A stretch of DNA of 64,000 bases from Chryseobacterium aureum (GCF_003971235.1 NZ_CP034661.1:4712001-4776000); one strand, 5' to 3'. Positions 33,205-42,892 are shown, counted from the stretch's first letter. Program-made: numbers and translations. The notes: generated by a model not told the origin, from the sequence alone.

Positions 33205-35958
33205 CTATAATGTGTAATTTAAGCATTTATCAACTCTTATTTTAAGACCTTTTAAATAATCTTCTGAGAACCAATTTTGAGAAGCTCCATAATCATAATA
33301 TGCTTTTCTAATTTCACTTATTCTAGTAAGCAATTTTTCTTGATCAGAGGGTTGATTTAAGGCATTTGCAGTTTCTTTGCCCATTCCTCCATCAATAGTG
33401 ATGGTTTGATTGAATTCACTAACAAGTAATTTCTGAACTTCTTTAATTGCACCTCCCGAAGTAATACTCCAATCATATACCATAAGTGCTACTTTTAAAT
33501 TCTTTACTTCACAATAACCTTTAGGTTCCCAATATCTTTTCCTATAAATAATGGTAGCTTGTTCTTCAGTAATTTTTTTTTGATTTTCTTCAGTTGGCTC
33601 AACTCCTACATCTTCTTTTGCATATTTTTGCCAAACTGGCCATGATATCCCTTTATTAGTTGGATCTCCTTTATCTTTAGATGGTTCATTTTTATACCCT
33701 CCTTCGTGTTCCAAAATTATTGGAGCTATTTTTTTGAATTTATCTTCACAAGTGTCAAGGCGAGAATTGCTTGGCTTGTTTTGTTGAGACTGATAAGTCT
33801 CATAACAATTGCAAGTATTATTATAGCCTAACTCAATTGCTAGTTGAACAATACTTTTCCCATTCAGTGTTGCTAAACTTGTGCAAAAGTATTTATCTTC
33901 TAAATATTGCGAATCAAATTGCCTTACATCCATATGAATCCAGCTAAAAGTGTGATCATATCTTACCTTTCCCTTATTATTATAAAGTAAATCAATTGGT
34001 TCAATTGAGAACAAATTTGTGTTAGGCCATTCTTTTTGAGCTCCTAAATATTTAACAAAAATAGAATCTCTCATTGATCTTAATTCCACAAGGTTTTTTT
34101 TGTTTTCACCTCTTATTTGCCAATTACCTTTACTGAATTGTATGTCAATTGCTTTTCCTTGGTGGTTGGTGGTTGTATAGTTTTTGAAGCGGCATCTATA
34201 TCCCGATGTAAATTGATCAATTTTATAAGTCGTTTGTTTGCTAAAATAGAATTGCAATGCCTTAAATCCAAATAATAAAGATCGATGAATACCTGGATAC
34301 TCATACTTGTTATTGGCTTCAGTTTTTGCAGTACCTTTATATGTGTTTTTTCCTGTACCATCTCCAAAACCTTTGCAATTATTAATTTCTAGAATTCCTC
34401 TTAATGTACTTGTTACTTTTTTACCTTTTGTACTACACGAACATTTTAATTGATCCCATAATATTGTACTAATTTCAAAATTTTTAGAGAATTCATCAAT
34501 AGCTCTCAAAACATTACCACAAACTTTTCCAGTTTCTGTCACCTTCATATAATCTCTCTGAAACTGCCTAACCATTTTTTCAGTTCTGTCTGTAAATTTA
34601 TCTGTAGGTACATTTCCTCCAAAACCAGCTAAGCGAATATTAATTTCTCTAATTAGCTCGCTAGGAGGGGAGTTTTTATCAATACAATATTTGCCACCAC
34701 ATCCTTTGTCTGCTTTCGGCTGCTTCTGCACCACCGCCGCACTCTTCACCTTCTCCACTTCCATCAGTCCTTCCGAATTTACCCCAAATTTCTGAGATTC
34801 TGCGGATAGTTCTTTGGGGATAATTTCGATGAAATAATTTTGTTTATTTGCATCCGGATCGCCGATAGGAGAGTCTATTCCTTTTTCAAAAATAGATTTT
34901 GTAATGATAAATCCTGAAGTGTCATGGATATCAGCTGAGATTTTAATATTCCCACTTCTGAATACTTCATCATTGGAAGCCGTGTCATACTCCCAGATGA
35001 CATACTGAATATGCTTCTCCACAATATTTTTGGAGTGGATTCTTATTCTTACTTTATCACCTACAGCTACTTTGGAAAGCTCTTTTCCTGTATCATCGAT
35101 GAAAACCGCTTCTATGATATTCCCTTTAGGATCGGGTTGTTTAGGTGCACTTCCTTGTCCGGCCGGGAATTTAGGCGTGTCTTTCTGGGGCTGAGGTTTA
35201 GGTTTTGGCTGATTTTGAGACTGGCTTTTATAATCCGGATTGGCCACATCTACATTCACCTGGCTGGCTCCCTGGATTTTCCCGGAATAAGTGGCTGTAA
35301 CATAATACTCATGGTTGGCTCCATCACCTTTATCACCTTTCATCATAAACTGATTGGCAACCTGTCGAAGAATTTTTTCATCCGACATTAATGGTATTTT
35401 TACCTCTGCAATCCCTTTTTCATTCACCAGAGCTTTGTAACTGCGGGTATGGCGGTTGTTTTTATTGATAACAGGATCATGGCCTTTTCCATGCGCATCA
35501 TCTTCCCAAAGATGGAATTCGATCTCTTTATTAAACATGGCGATGCAGTGAGCCTGCGCGATAAGTGTATCCCGGTAACTGGCTTTATTAACATCTTTTG
35601 CTCCTCTGTTGAAAAGGATTACTTTATCTATTTTGGGAACTTTATCACTGGTAGGTATTAATATAATGCTGGCAACCAGTTCTTTGGTAGCAGGAAGTCC
35701 GGGCAAAATCCCTTTTTTAGTTTCATAGACTTTCATTTGAAATTCTATTCCCAATGCTATTTCTCCAAATTTGTAGGTTACTTTCTCACCGGTTTTCGGC
35801 TTTCCGGTGACGTCTTTCCAGGTGCCGTTTTTTTGTTTTTTGTAAAGAAGCCATTCATATTCCCCTTTCAGCCCGAATGAGAGGCCGGAAGGCAGCACTT
35901 CGTAGGGGTAGGTTTTTCCAACCATAGGATTTTGATTCCCGATAATATTTCCTGTCAT
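33205..35958 (-). CDS. Type VI-type effector with two peptidoglycan-hydrolase domains (M15-like and GH108-like)
   Basis: A 917-residue multi-domain protein. N-terminal ~410 residues: Ig-like segments beginning MTGNIIGNQNPMVGKTYPYE, with a Pro/Lys/Gln linker. Then a peptidoglycan-binding-like region (EINIRLAGFGGNVPTDKF, MVRQFQRDYM), an M15-like peptidase region (GYRCRFKNYTTTNHQGKAID, SWIHMDVRQF), and a C-terminal lysozyme-type GH108 region (ILEHEGGYKNEPSKDKGDPT with catalytic Glu, NKGISWPVWQKYA). The coding DNA is clearly more AT-rich downstream of about 34700 than in the N-terminal part, as if the toxin end had been exchanged. It follows the LysM/PAAR-like gene by 3 nt. No core T6SS gene is in the window. 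Confidence 0.85.
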   Translation of the reverse strand: MTGNIIGNQNPMVGKTYPYEVLPSGLSFGLKGEYEWLLYKKQKNGTWKDVTGKPKTGEKVTYKFGEIALGIEFQMKVYETKKGILPGLPATKELVASIILIPTSDKVPKIDKVILFNRGAKDVNKASYRDTLIAQAHCIAMFNKEIEFHLWEDDAHGKGHDPVINKNNRHTRSYKALVNEKGIAEVKIPLMSDEKILRQVANQFMMKGDKGDGANHEYYVTATYSGKIQGASQVNVDVANPDYKSQSQNQPKPKPQPQKDTPKFPAGQGSAPKQPDPKGNIIEAVFIDDTGKELSKVAVGDKVRIRIHSKNIVEKHIQYVIWEYDTASNDEVFRSGNIKISADIHDTSGFIITKSIFEKGIDSPIGDPDANKQNYFIEIIPKELSAESQKFGVNSEGLMEVEKVKSAAVVQKQPKADKGCGGKYCIDKNSPPSELIREINIRLAGFGGNVPTDKFTDRTEKMVRQFQRDYMKVTETGKVCGNVLRAIDEFSKNFEISTILWDQLKCSCSTKGKKVTSTLRGILEINNCKGFGDGTGKNTYKGTAKTEANNKYEYPGIHRSLLFGFKALQFYFSKQTTYKIDQFTSGYRCRFKNYTTTNHQGKAIDIQFSKGNWQIRGENKKNLVELRSMRDSIFVKYLGAQKEWPNTNLFSIEPIDLLYNNKGKVRYDHTFSWIHMDVRQFDSQYLEDKYFCTSLATLNGKSIVQLAIELGYNNTCNCYETYQSQQNKPSNSRLDTCEDKFKKIAPIILEHEGGYKNEPSKDKGDPTNKGISWPVWQKYAKEDVGVEPTEENQKKITEEQATIIYRKRYWEPKGYCEVKNLKVALMVYDWSITSGGAIKEVQKLLVSEFNQTITIDGGMGKETANALNQPSDQEKLLTRISEIRKAYYDYGASQNWFSEDYLKGLKIRVDKCLNYTL

Positions 35959-35961
35959 GGC

Positions 35962-36813
35962 TTAGCTGTAATAAAGTTCGTCTGTACCTTTCGTATCTTC
36001 TTTAAATTCATCAAAATCCACTACAGGATTATACACCTGCTGTTCCAATGTATTCGCTTTTTCAACCTGATTTTTACCGACTTCGCTCTGCTGTCCGTGT
36101 TTGAGAATAGTGATTTTCCCTCCTGTACTGCACATCAGTTCTGAGATTTCTGTAAGGCAGCTTTTTCCCATCACTTTTACTTTTTCATATGTCTTCTGCC
36201 ACTTTCCTGCAGGAGCATAAGCACAGGGAAGATATCCGCCGGAAGCCGGTTTAAGTTTGCATTGTCCAAAGGGCTGTGCCGCAGGATCAAGCTGAAGATC
36301 ATCCTCTGTTACTGCCAGATAATCGGCATTTCCTTCTTCATCATTCCAGTAATGTTTCTGATGACTGGTAACTTTAAATTTTGGAAATTTGAAGCCCTGA
36401 TTACACTGTACAGTACCTTTTTGCACAATGAAATACTTTCCTTCATGAGGACTGGTGGTGCCGTCTTCTTTTGTATTTTTATTTTCCTTTTGATCAGATG
36501 GCCGGCTAGTTTCTCCGGATGATTGTTCTTCGTTTTTTGCTTGCTGTTCTGAAGTCTTTTCTTCACCGGAACTCATCTCATCTGTAGATTCTTCCCGTGA
36601 AAAGCCTGAAATGTTGTGAGTCTGAGTTTCGCCAGTCATAAGCACGGGATCTTGCGGAATCCACAGCGTTTTTCCCGGAACAGCTTCCTGCATGACATCT
36701 TCCGGCGGGCAGTGAAGATTATGATAGGTTTTTAAAATGCCTTCATTTTTCAGCTTGAACTGCCGGGCAAGCGAGCTGAATGTATCGCCTTTTTGTGTGA
36801 CATAATTTTTCAT
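35962..36813 (-). CDS. LysM plus PAAR-like (DUF4280) tip protein
   Basis: A 283-residue protein. Residues 1-55 form a LysM-like module (YVTQKGDTFSSLARQFKL... GKTLWIPQDP). A low-complexity Ser/Glu/Lys/Gln linker follows to about residue 125. The C-terminal half is DUF4280-like: VQKGTVQCNQGF, PFGQCKLKPASGGYLPC, GKSCLTEISELMCSTGGKIT, with paired Cys and Gly residues. DUF4280 proteins are the PAAR-like spike tips of Bacteroidota type VI and related contractile systems, loading the effector encoded next. It lies 1 nt after the LysM gene upstream and 3 nt before the effector gene. Confidence 0.82.
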   Translation of the reverse strand: MKNYVTQKGDTFSSLARQFKLKNEGILKTYHNLHCPPEDVMQEAVPGKTLWIPQDPVLMTGETQTHNISGFSREESTDEMSSGEEKTSEQQAKNEEQSSGETSRPSDQKENKNTKEDGTTSPHEGKYFIVQKGTVQCNQGFKFPKFKVTSHQKHYWNDEEGNADYLAVTEDDLQLDPAAQPFGQCKLKPASGGYLPCAYAPAGKWQKTYEKVKVMGKSCLTEISELMCSTGGKITILKHGQQSEVGKNQVEKANTLEQQVYNPVVDFDEFKEDTKGTDELYYS

Positions 36814-36814
36814 A

Positions 36815-37837
36815 TTATCCTTGTGTTATATTGATGTGATGTTGATGTATACATGCCTCTTCATGGCTGAGTAAAACGGATGCTTTTGCATGAAGGAGAT
36901 TTTTGTTTTTTTTATGAGTAGTGTACTCCAATACAATATTTCCCTGTGCAGGTTGAGAGGCCGGTCCCTGAAGTTGAATACCGCGCAGGATCTCCTGCGG
37001 AGTGCAGAATCCGGTAATTTTTCCTTTTAAAAGGGTTAAAACAGATTGATCACCCTTATTTTTCTGTTCAATGTTGATTTCACACTGTACAGGAAATGAA
37101 TTCTGTAAAAAATAAAACGGCTCTTTCCACTTTGTCTCCTTCTGAAACCAGTCAGTTTTCGGAAATAGTGTCTGAAACAGAAGTGTACTCTTAAGCTGCT
37201 TTAATAAAAACCATTCATCCTGAATACTTCTTTCAAATGTATCCATGTAGTTTTGAACAACTTCACCGATGTAAAATTCCTCAAGTTCTCTTCGCTGTCC
37301 GGAAAATATTTCTGTTATTTTCTTATGGTCTGCCAATCCGGTGATTATACCCTGTTCATTCATTATAAAATCAAGAGGCATAATGCTTTGCATGCACGCA
37401 ATGGAAATACAGCTTACTTTATCATCAGGTGTAGTTCCATTGGATTTAAAATCATTCTGGCTATAGCTTAGAATATATTGATCTGTACTTTTGTTTTTAT
37501 GAAGAGCAAGCTCAATGATATAATCAATACTAACTGAAGGGTGAAATGGATTTTCAAAGGTCTCATTCACAGTATATGTTTTCGATAGAAAAGATTCGGA
37601 AAATCCTGAAGGAAAGCTTTTTTTTCTTTCCTCTTCTTTTTGCGTTTCTGTTTTAAAATTGGTTGGAACACAGATATTTTTAACCTCATTCAGATTTTCG
37701 AACCAAACTTTTTCCATCTTTTGGCAATGAGAATTGTGGAACAGCTTCAGCTCCTCACTCGTCATACCCAGCCGGGAAGCGATAGAGGTCAGCGTGTCTC
37801 CATTCCGTACCTGATATTGCAAGAAATCAATTTCCAT
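36815..37837 (-). CDS. LysM-domain protein of the effector module
   Basis: A 340-residue protein with one LysM module at the N-terminus (YQVRNGDTLTSIASRLGMTS). The remainder (about residues 80-330) has no recognised domain, no signal peptide and no membrane segment. First in the operon with the PAAR-like, effector and lipoprotein genes. It could be an adaptor or chaperone that helps load the effector on the spike, or recognise peptidoglycan. The role is inferred from position only. Confidence 0.75.
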   Translation of the reverse strand: MEIDFLQYQVRNGDTLTSIASRLGMTSEELKLFHNSHCQKMEKVWFENLNEVKNICVPTNFKTETQKEEERKKSFPSGFSESFLSKTYTVNETFENPFHPSVSIDYIIELALHKNKSTDQYILSYSQNDFKSNGTTPDDKVSCISIACMQSIMPLDFIMNEQGIITGLADHKKITEIFSGQRRELEEFYIGEVVQNYMDTFERSIQDEWFLLKQLKSTLLFQTLFPKTDWFQKETKWKEPFYFLQNSFPVQCEINIEQKNKGDQSVLTLLKGKITGFCTPQEILRGIQLQGPASQPAQGNIVLEYTTHKKNKNLLHAKASVLLSHEEACIHQHHINITQG

Positions 37838-37952
37838 CTAATGTGAATTATCCCATAAAGCTATTAAAAAACTCTATTTGAAATTAATTTTTGGAATTAA
37901 ATTTTAAAAATTGTAGTAGAATTACGACATAGATTTGAATTGTAGTGCAAAA

Positions 37953-38150
37953 CCACCCCGTCAAAAATTCTTTGAATTTTTGACGCCCCTCCAGAGGATG
38001 GGGATTTTTACGTCTTCAGTTGAGATTTTTGGTCTGGATTAGAAATATTTGTTGATACTTTTCTGTTGGGTAAATATGGCTGGATTCCTACGGAATGACA
38101 AACTGTGTGGATAAAATATCATGGCAATTATGTCATTCCGTAGGAATCTT
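37953..38150. repeat. Composite dispersed repeat, copy 2
   Basis: Same two modules as 20371-20551. Module A: CCACCCCGTCAAAAATTC then CGCCCCTCCAGAG. Module B: an 18-bp perfect inverted repeat, GATTCCTACGGAATGACA at 38083-38100 and its complement at 38131-38148. Relative to copy 1 the arms differ at paired positions (AAGA/TCTT versus ATGACA/TGTCAT), so pairing is conserved. It occupies the 468-bp gap 37838-38305. Confidence 0.85.
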
Positions 38151-38305
38151 AGCTGTTATAAGGGTTTTCAAAGCTTGTGAACTTTTAAAACAGTTCGTTG
38201 TAATGTAAAACAAGCCCATAAAAAAACTTTTGTGACTTTTGTGGTTTCATGATATACAATACAAACAAAAGTTATTATTAATTTTAAAGCTATAAAAAAG
38301 CAAAT

Positions 38306-38953
38306 ATGAAGAATAGATTCTTACGCGGGGTTTTCATAATATTGATCAGTTCGAGTGATGTATATGCTCAGAAGTCCGGCAATCAAACGTCTGTTTTTTT
38401 CACCACTAAAGAAAAGGATACTGTAAAAAATGGGAAAACATTTAACGAGAAAGATACTACGGGAAGCAAGAGTCTAGAAAATAGGATAAAACCTATTCAG
38501 GCTAATTTTAAGAGAATCAATTCCATGACTAAATGGACTTCTGTCAAAAAGAAAGATATTGAAGGAGAATCGGCAGAAGGAGGCGAGGCCGCATTTTATT
38601 ATACAGATAAAGGGCTGGAAAAAATTATTGCCAGACATTATGGAGAAATGGGACAAATGCTGATAGAATATTATCTTATGAACGGGCAGCTATCTTTTGT
38701 TTTCGAGAAAGAGTACAGGTATAATCGTCCGCTTTTCTACGATAAAAAAGTAATGAAAGATAATAATGATACGGAAGCCTTTGATTTCAATAAGTCGGAG
38801 GTTATCACAACCAGGAATTACTTTGAAAATGGGAATATCATTATGATCAATAATACTACAGGAGGTGGATTTAATATCAGTGCTGATTATCTGCATGAGC
38901 AGAAGAAAAGCTTAACAGAGCGTTTCAAAAAACTTCTGAAACTGGCAGAATAA
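38306..38953 (+). CDS. Exported protein of unknown function
   Basis: A 215-residue protein with a signal peptide ending VYAQ near residue 22, then a Lys/Thr/Asp-rich polar segment and a globular region (KWTSVKKKDIEGESAEGGEAAFYYTDKG). No family recognised. Convergent with the zinc-ribbon-like gene, stops 6 nt apart. Lies next to the effector module but on the opposite strand. Confidence 0.75.
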   Translation: MKNRFLRGVFIILISSSDVYAQKSGNQTSVFFTTKEKDTVKNGKTFNEKDTTGSKSLENRIKPIQANFKRINSMTKWTSVKKKDIEGESAEGGEAAFYYTDKGLEKIIARHYGEMGQMLIEYYLMNGQLSFVFEKEYRYNRPLFYDKKVMKDNNDTEAFDFNKSEVITTRNYFENGNIIMINNTTGGGFNISADYLHEQKKSLTERFKKLLKLAE

Positions 38954-38959
38954 TGTCTA

Positions 38960-39502
38960 TTATTTCTGCTGATCAGCTTTGATAATATTCAGTCTTTCTT
39001 CCACTTCATTGATTCTTTTGAGCCAATAATTAATTCCTTCCTGATTGGTCACCGTTTCTTTGAAAGCATTGCGGTTTACAGCCCATAGATGTGAGCTGTT
39101 TTTTTGATAGTCCAGTTCCCGTTCCTTTTTATTCTCCGGTTCTATCCGGTATCTCCAGAATACTAGAGATTTCATATATTCTGAACGAACTTTTTCCAGA
39201 TAATCAATAATAGCCTTTCTGTCTTGCGGAATATATCCGGGGCCAGAACATCCACATGAATGGAAAGTGATTCCTACCGTATACAAATCACGGATGTACG
39301 CCCATTGCCTGTCGTCATTTTTTGGAGGAGATTTAAAATCAAGTCCCATATTGGCCATCAGATTTCCACATTCCGGGCACTTGGCTTCTACCGAAGTCTG
39401 GGCATCTCTGTCCACATCTTTCAGGTGTCGGCGTTTGAATGTTTTCTGGCAGTTGAAACAGGCATAATGACCTTTGTAAACCATCATGGCATATCGGCAC
39501 AT
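38960..39502 (-). CDS. Zinc-ribbon-like protein of unknown function
   Basis: A 180-residue protein with two CxxC pairs (CFNC near residue 16 and CPEC near residue 42) fitting a zinc ribbon, then HSCGCSGPG and a C-terminal basic, probably helical part. An alternative start is the Met at residue 6 or 7. No family recognised. It lies just downstream of the frame-shifted gene at 39557. Confidence 0.7.
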   Translation of the reverse strand: MCRYAMMVYKGHYACFNCQKTFKRRHLKDVDRDAQTSVEAKCPECGNLMANMGLDFKSPPKNDDRQWAYIRDLYTVGITFHSCGCSGPGYIPQDRKAIIDYLEKVRSEYMKSLVFWRYRIEPENKKERELDYQKNSSHLWAVNRNAFKETVTNQEGINYWLKRINEVEERLNIIKADQQK

Positions 39503-39556
39503 AGTATTATCTTATTCTTTGGTTATAAGTTATTTTTTTATTTTTTTTCCTCTTCA

Positions 39557-40042
39557 TTAAAATTGATTCCTATCAGGCTGGCTGCACTTCTCGGATCGTA
39601 GACCGACCACACATTTCCCCAGGGAAACTGGAAGGTGCAGCTTGGGTAGGGTGTTTTCTTTTTTTTGGGTGGGTGGCATTTCAGGAATCCTGATCAGAAA
39701 AGCGTTATTCCTGTGAAAAACCCTCATTTCTTTTTCTTCTGTCCAGTCATTCCAGTCTTTTGCATCAGTGCTTTCGCAGGTGTTCATGTGGATGATGTCC
39801 AGCTGATCTCCCAAAAAACAAAGACTGAAAGATACCTGATAGCCTGTTATTTCTATACTTTTGAAATGATACCAAAAATATCCGGTTTTTACATCTCCTA
39901 TATTTTGATATTTTTCTTTATAAAAATCAGTCTGTTTCAGCTGATTCCATTTCATTCCCTTATACAGTCTGGTAGTAAAGGATTCCAGAACGATAACTCC
40001 ATTTTCACTGTTAATCAGCGTGTCCCAAAAAATTGAAGCCAT
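39557..40042 (-). CDS. Hypothetical protein, apparently frameshifted at an A8 tract
   Basis: The open frame gives 161 residues (MASIFWDTLINSENGVIVLE...). It passes an 8-A tract (39659-39666) and then reads TLPKLHLPVSLGKC, which looks out of frame. Losing one A restores a frame with YPSCTFQFPWGNVWSVYDPR continuing to SLIGINFNEEEKK and a stop at 39538-39540; this looks far more protein-like. Either the gene is disrupted, the tract is phase-variable, or the base call is wrong. No domain recognised. The restored gene would end 35 nt before the zinc-ribbon-like gene and could share its transcript. Confidence 0.7.
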   Translation of the reverse strand: MASIFWDTLINSENGVIVLESFTTRLYKGMKWNQLKQTDFYKEKYQNIGDVKTGYFWYHFKSIEITGYQVSFSLCFLGDQLDIIHMNTCESTDAKDWNDWTEEKEMRVFHRNNAFLIRIPEMPPTQKKENTLPKLHLPVSLGKCVVGLRSEKCSQPDRNQF

Positions 40043-40126
40043 AAATATACCCGTTTTTTCTTTACAGACAACGAATAATATTTACGGCTTTCAATAGAAA
40101 TAGAAATATCGGTGTGTTATTTGGGA

Positions 40127-42406
40127 CTATGGATTTGAAATGATCAGTGTTGACGGGATATCAGAAAGCCAAAGACTTTTGGTATCGATCAGATTTTTCC
40201 AGCTTTTGCTGCTGATCAGCATCAGATCCTGAGCATTCAGAAACTCTTTTTCAATTTTTTTCTCATTGTACAAAGTGATATGATTGGGGGCGACCTGTTC
40301 AATACTTCTGATCAGTTCTTTTACCTCAATATTGTTTCGGATCTGTCCCGCAGCATCCAGAATGATAATCTGAGAATTATTGTTATTAATGAGTCTTTTA
40401 GCATATTCAAGAAGATAAAAATCACTCAGATTAAAAATGGGAACAAATACTTTATCTGCTGTTTTAAAATCTTTTTCTACCAAAATTCCTACCGGGATAT
40501 TGGTTTTGTCCAGGATTTGAAGGGTAAAATCGTCAAAAGGCGAATTGTTAAATATATTTCCTTTTCCTTTTACTGTATTCAGAAGCTTCTCAGGATTGAT
40601 GATCTTCGTGGTAAAGCCCAGCAGACGGCCTAATAAACTTCCTTCGTACATGGATTTTCCAAGCATGATCAGGAGAAGGTCATAATGTCCTTTATTGGTA
40701 ATATTGGTAAGGTCGCTTTCAATATCGGTAGAAGCTTTAAAGAGGGTAGTTACCTCCAGGTTAAGATCCTGGGAGGTTTCAATCACATGCTGGAACTGTG
40801 AGTCTTCATACTCGTTGATATCATAGGCATGCATCTCATCTACCGGAGCAATATTCATAGCAGTGATGCTCTTATTGCCGTTCATTTTATGAGTAAAGTT
40901 GTGGGCAAGCTTTAGCAGAGTACTGCCTGATTCCGGTTTATCAAAAGAAAGGAGAACACGGTATTTGGAATCATTTTCATGAATCGTTTCGTCCTGATTT
41001 TTTTTAGACTTAAAAAGAAAATTAATGAAATCCAGAGCAGGGCCGGTCATAAAAGTGGTGAAAAGCGCCATGATTACGAGCATTGCAAAAATTTCCGGGC
41101 TTAAAACTCCAAGGTCATATCCGATGTTCAGGACAATCAGCTCCATAAGCCCTCTTGTATTCATCAGAGCTCCGATTGTTAAACTCTCTTTCCAGTTAAT
41201 ACCTACAAATCTTGCGGTAAGGGCACTTCCTGCAAATTTTCCAAGAACAGCGGTAAGAATAATAAATCCTGCTGTCATCCATAAGTGGCTGTCATTCAGA
41301 AGACCGATCTGTGTACGAAGCCCCGTGAACACAAAGAATAAAGGAAGTAAAAGCACCAGGGCCACATCCTCTACTTTATCAATAAACAGGGTACGGAATT
41401 TTGCATTTTCCGGCATAATAGCACCCGCCATAAACGCTCCGAATAATGCGTGAATGCCTATTACCTCAGTAGCATATGCAGATAAGATCAGGGTAAGGAA
41501 GAAAATAGCTACCATGGGTTTACTGATTGTATTTTTCCCTGCCTGAAGATCTCCGATTCTTTTAAGGAATGGCCTTACAATTTTAATCATTAAAAATACA
41601 TAGGCAATTGCCATGATGATGACATAAATAGAGCTGGTGAAAGAGCCTGCTTTTACAATAGCAATTACAGCAGCAAGAATACACCATGCCGTAATATCAT
41701 CGGCGGCCGCACAGGTAATCACTATGGTTCCCAGTTTGGTTTTCTGAAGATTTCTCTCCTGTACAATTCTCGCCAGTACCGGAAACGCTGTAATACTCAT
41801 AGAAATTGCTATGAACAAAGCGAAAGAAGTAAACTGAATGCCTTCCGGAGCAAATTCCTGATAAACAAAATAAGAAAGCCCGATTCCCAAAGCAAAAGGA
41901 ATAATGATACTGGCGTGGCTGATGACCACAGCATCATGAGCTTTTTTTCTCAATACACTCAGATCAAGCTCCATGCCTACAATGTACATAAACAGTATCA
42001 AGCCTATCTGACTCAGAAACTGAAGGTTGCCTAATGATTCTTTTGGAAAAAGAAAAGCTGAAAACTCTGGGAAATACATTCCCACGAGAGATGGCCCCAG
42101 CACGATACCTGCAATCATTTCTCCGATTACCGTAGGCTGCTTTATCTTCATACAAATCCACCCGAAAAGCCTTGCCGTCATGATAATGGTGACAATTTGC
42201 GCCAATAATAAAGCAAGCGGATGGTGAAGATTGGTTTTAAATGATTCCAGGAAATTTTCCCAAGTAGAGCCGCTGTTGGTATTAGCAACAATATTTTCTT
42301 TTACTTCCAGCGTTTGCCCTTCGATGATGAAATAATACATCAGAGCAGAAAAGACTGCGATGGTAGTAATATAGAAAATTAAATTTTTGTATTTCCCCAG
42401 GTTCAT
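40127..42406 (-). CDS. Cation/proton antiporter, CPA2 family
   Basis: A 759-residue membrane protein. After an N-terminal helix and loop, a CPA2-type domain of about twelve membrane segments follows: KIKQPTVIGEMIAGIVLGPS, FMYIVGMELDLSVLRKK, AADDITAWCILA with the paired Asp residues and GAFMAGAIMPE. The C-terminal ~250 residues are soluble and resemble two universal-stress-like units (KYRVLLSFDKPESGSTLLKLA and DKVFVPIFNLSDFYLLEYA). No TrkA-N domain is seen. Whether Na+ or K+ is exchanged cannot be told from the sequence. Confidence 0.92.
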   Translation of the reverse strand: MNLGKYKNLIFYITTIAVFSALMYYFIIEGQTLEVKENIVANTNSGSTWENFLESFKTNLHHPLALLLAQIVTIIMTARLFGWICMKIKQPTVIGEMIAGIVLGPSLVGMYFPEFSAFLFPKESLGNLQFLSQIGLILFMYIVGMELDLSVLRKKAHDAVVISHASIIIPFALGIGLSYFVYQEFAPEGIQFTSFALFIAISMSITAFPVLARIVQERNLQKTKLGTIVITCAAADDITAWCILAAVIAIVKAGSFTSSIYVIIMAIAYVFLMIKIVRPFLKRIGDLQAGKNTISKPMVAIFFLTLILSAYATEVIGIHALFGAFMAGAIMPENAKFRTLFIDKVEDVALVLLLPLFFVFTGLRTQIGLLNDSHLWMTAGFIILTAVLGKFAGSALTARFVGINWKESLTIGALMNTRGLMELIVLNIGYDLGVLSPEIFAMLVIMALFTTFMTGPALDFINFLFKSKKNQDETIHENDSKYRVLLSFDKPESGSTLLKLAHNFTHKMNGNKSITAMNIAPVDEMHAYDINEYEDSQFQHVIETSQDLNLEVTTLFKASTDIESDLTNITNKGHYDLLLIMLGKSMYEGSLLGRLLGFTTKIINPEKLLNTVKGKGNIFNNSPFDDFTLQILDKTNIPVGILVEKDFKTADKVFVPIFNLSDFYLLEYAKRLINNNNSQIIILDAAGQIRNNIEVKELIRSIEQVAPNHITLYNEKKIEKEFLNAQDLMLISSKSWKNLIDTKSLWLSDIPSTLIISNP

Positions 42407-42502
42407 GATTCCAATATTTTATGCAAAGTTGAAAAGAATATAGTTATGTTAAATACTCTTTTTTTTAAAATGTAATGAAGGTTCTAAAAAATGTAATAAA
42501 AT

Positions 42503-42892
42503 CTACTTGAATGAATATCCTAATCCAAAGCCTATTTTCCAGTTTCCGTTTTGCTCCGCAGTTTTGGCATTATAATAGGCCGGAATCTGGAATGCTAATT
42601 TTTTGTAAACCACGGTAAGCCCTGCTCCCAGTGTGGGCATAATGGGACTGTTTTGAGTTCCGGAAGAATGGTCTTCTTTCATTCTCAGGGAAGGAAGCAT
42701 TCCTGCAATGAATTTTATGTTTTTTTGAGTAAGACTCACATTAGGTCCGGTGAAATTGAGATAGGCACCATGGTCTGCATATCCGGCGACTGCTATCCCG
42801 TCAAAAAATGAAACCTTTAATTTTGAAGAGGTTTCCTGGGAAAAATACAAGCCGGATATGAGAAGCCCTGCAGCATAGAAAAATTTTTTCAT
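42503..42892 (-). CDS. Exported outer-membrane-like protein
   Basis: A 129-residue protein with a signal peptide (MKKFFYAAGLLISGLYFSQE), strand-like alternation and a C-terminal aromatic ending GFGLGYSFK, typical of small beta-barrel proteins. Function unknown. Follows the antiporter in reverse order with a 96-bp gap. Confidence 0.75.
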   Translation of the reverse strand: MKKFFYAAGLLISGLYFSQETSSKLKVSFFDGIAVAGYADHGAYLNFTGPNVSLTQKNIKFIAGMLPSLRMKEDHSSGTQNSPIMPTLGAGLTVVYKKLAFQIPAYYNAKTAEQNGNWKIGFGLGYSFK

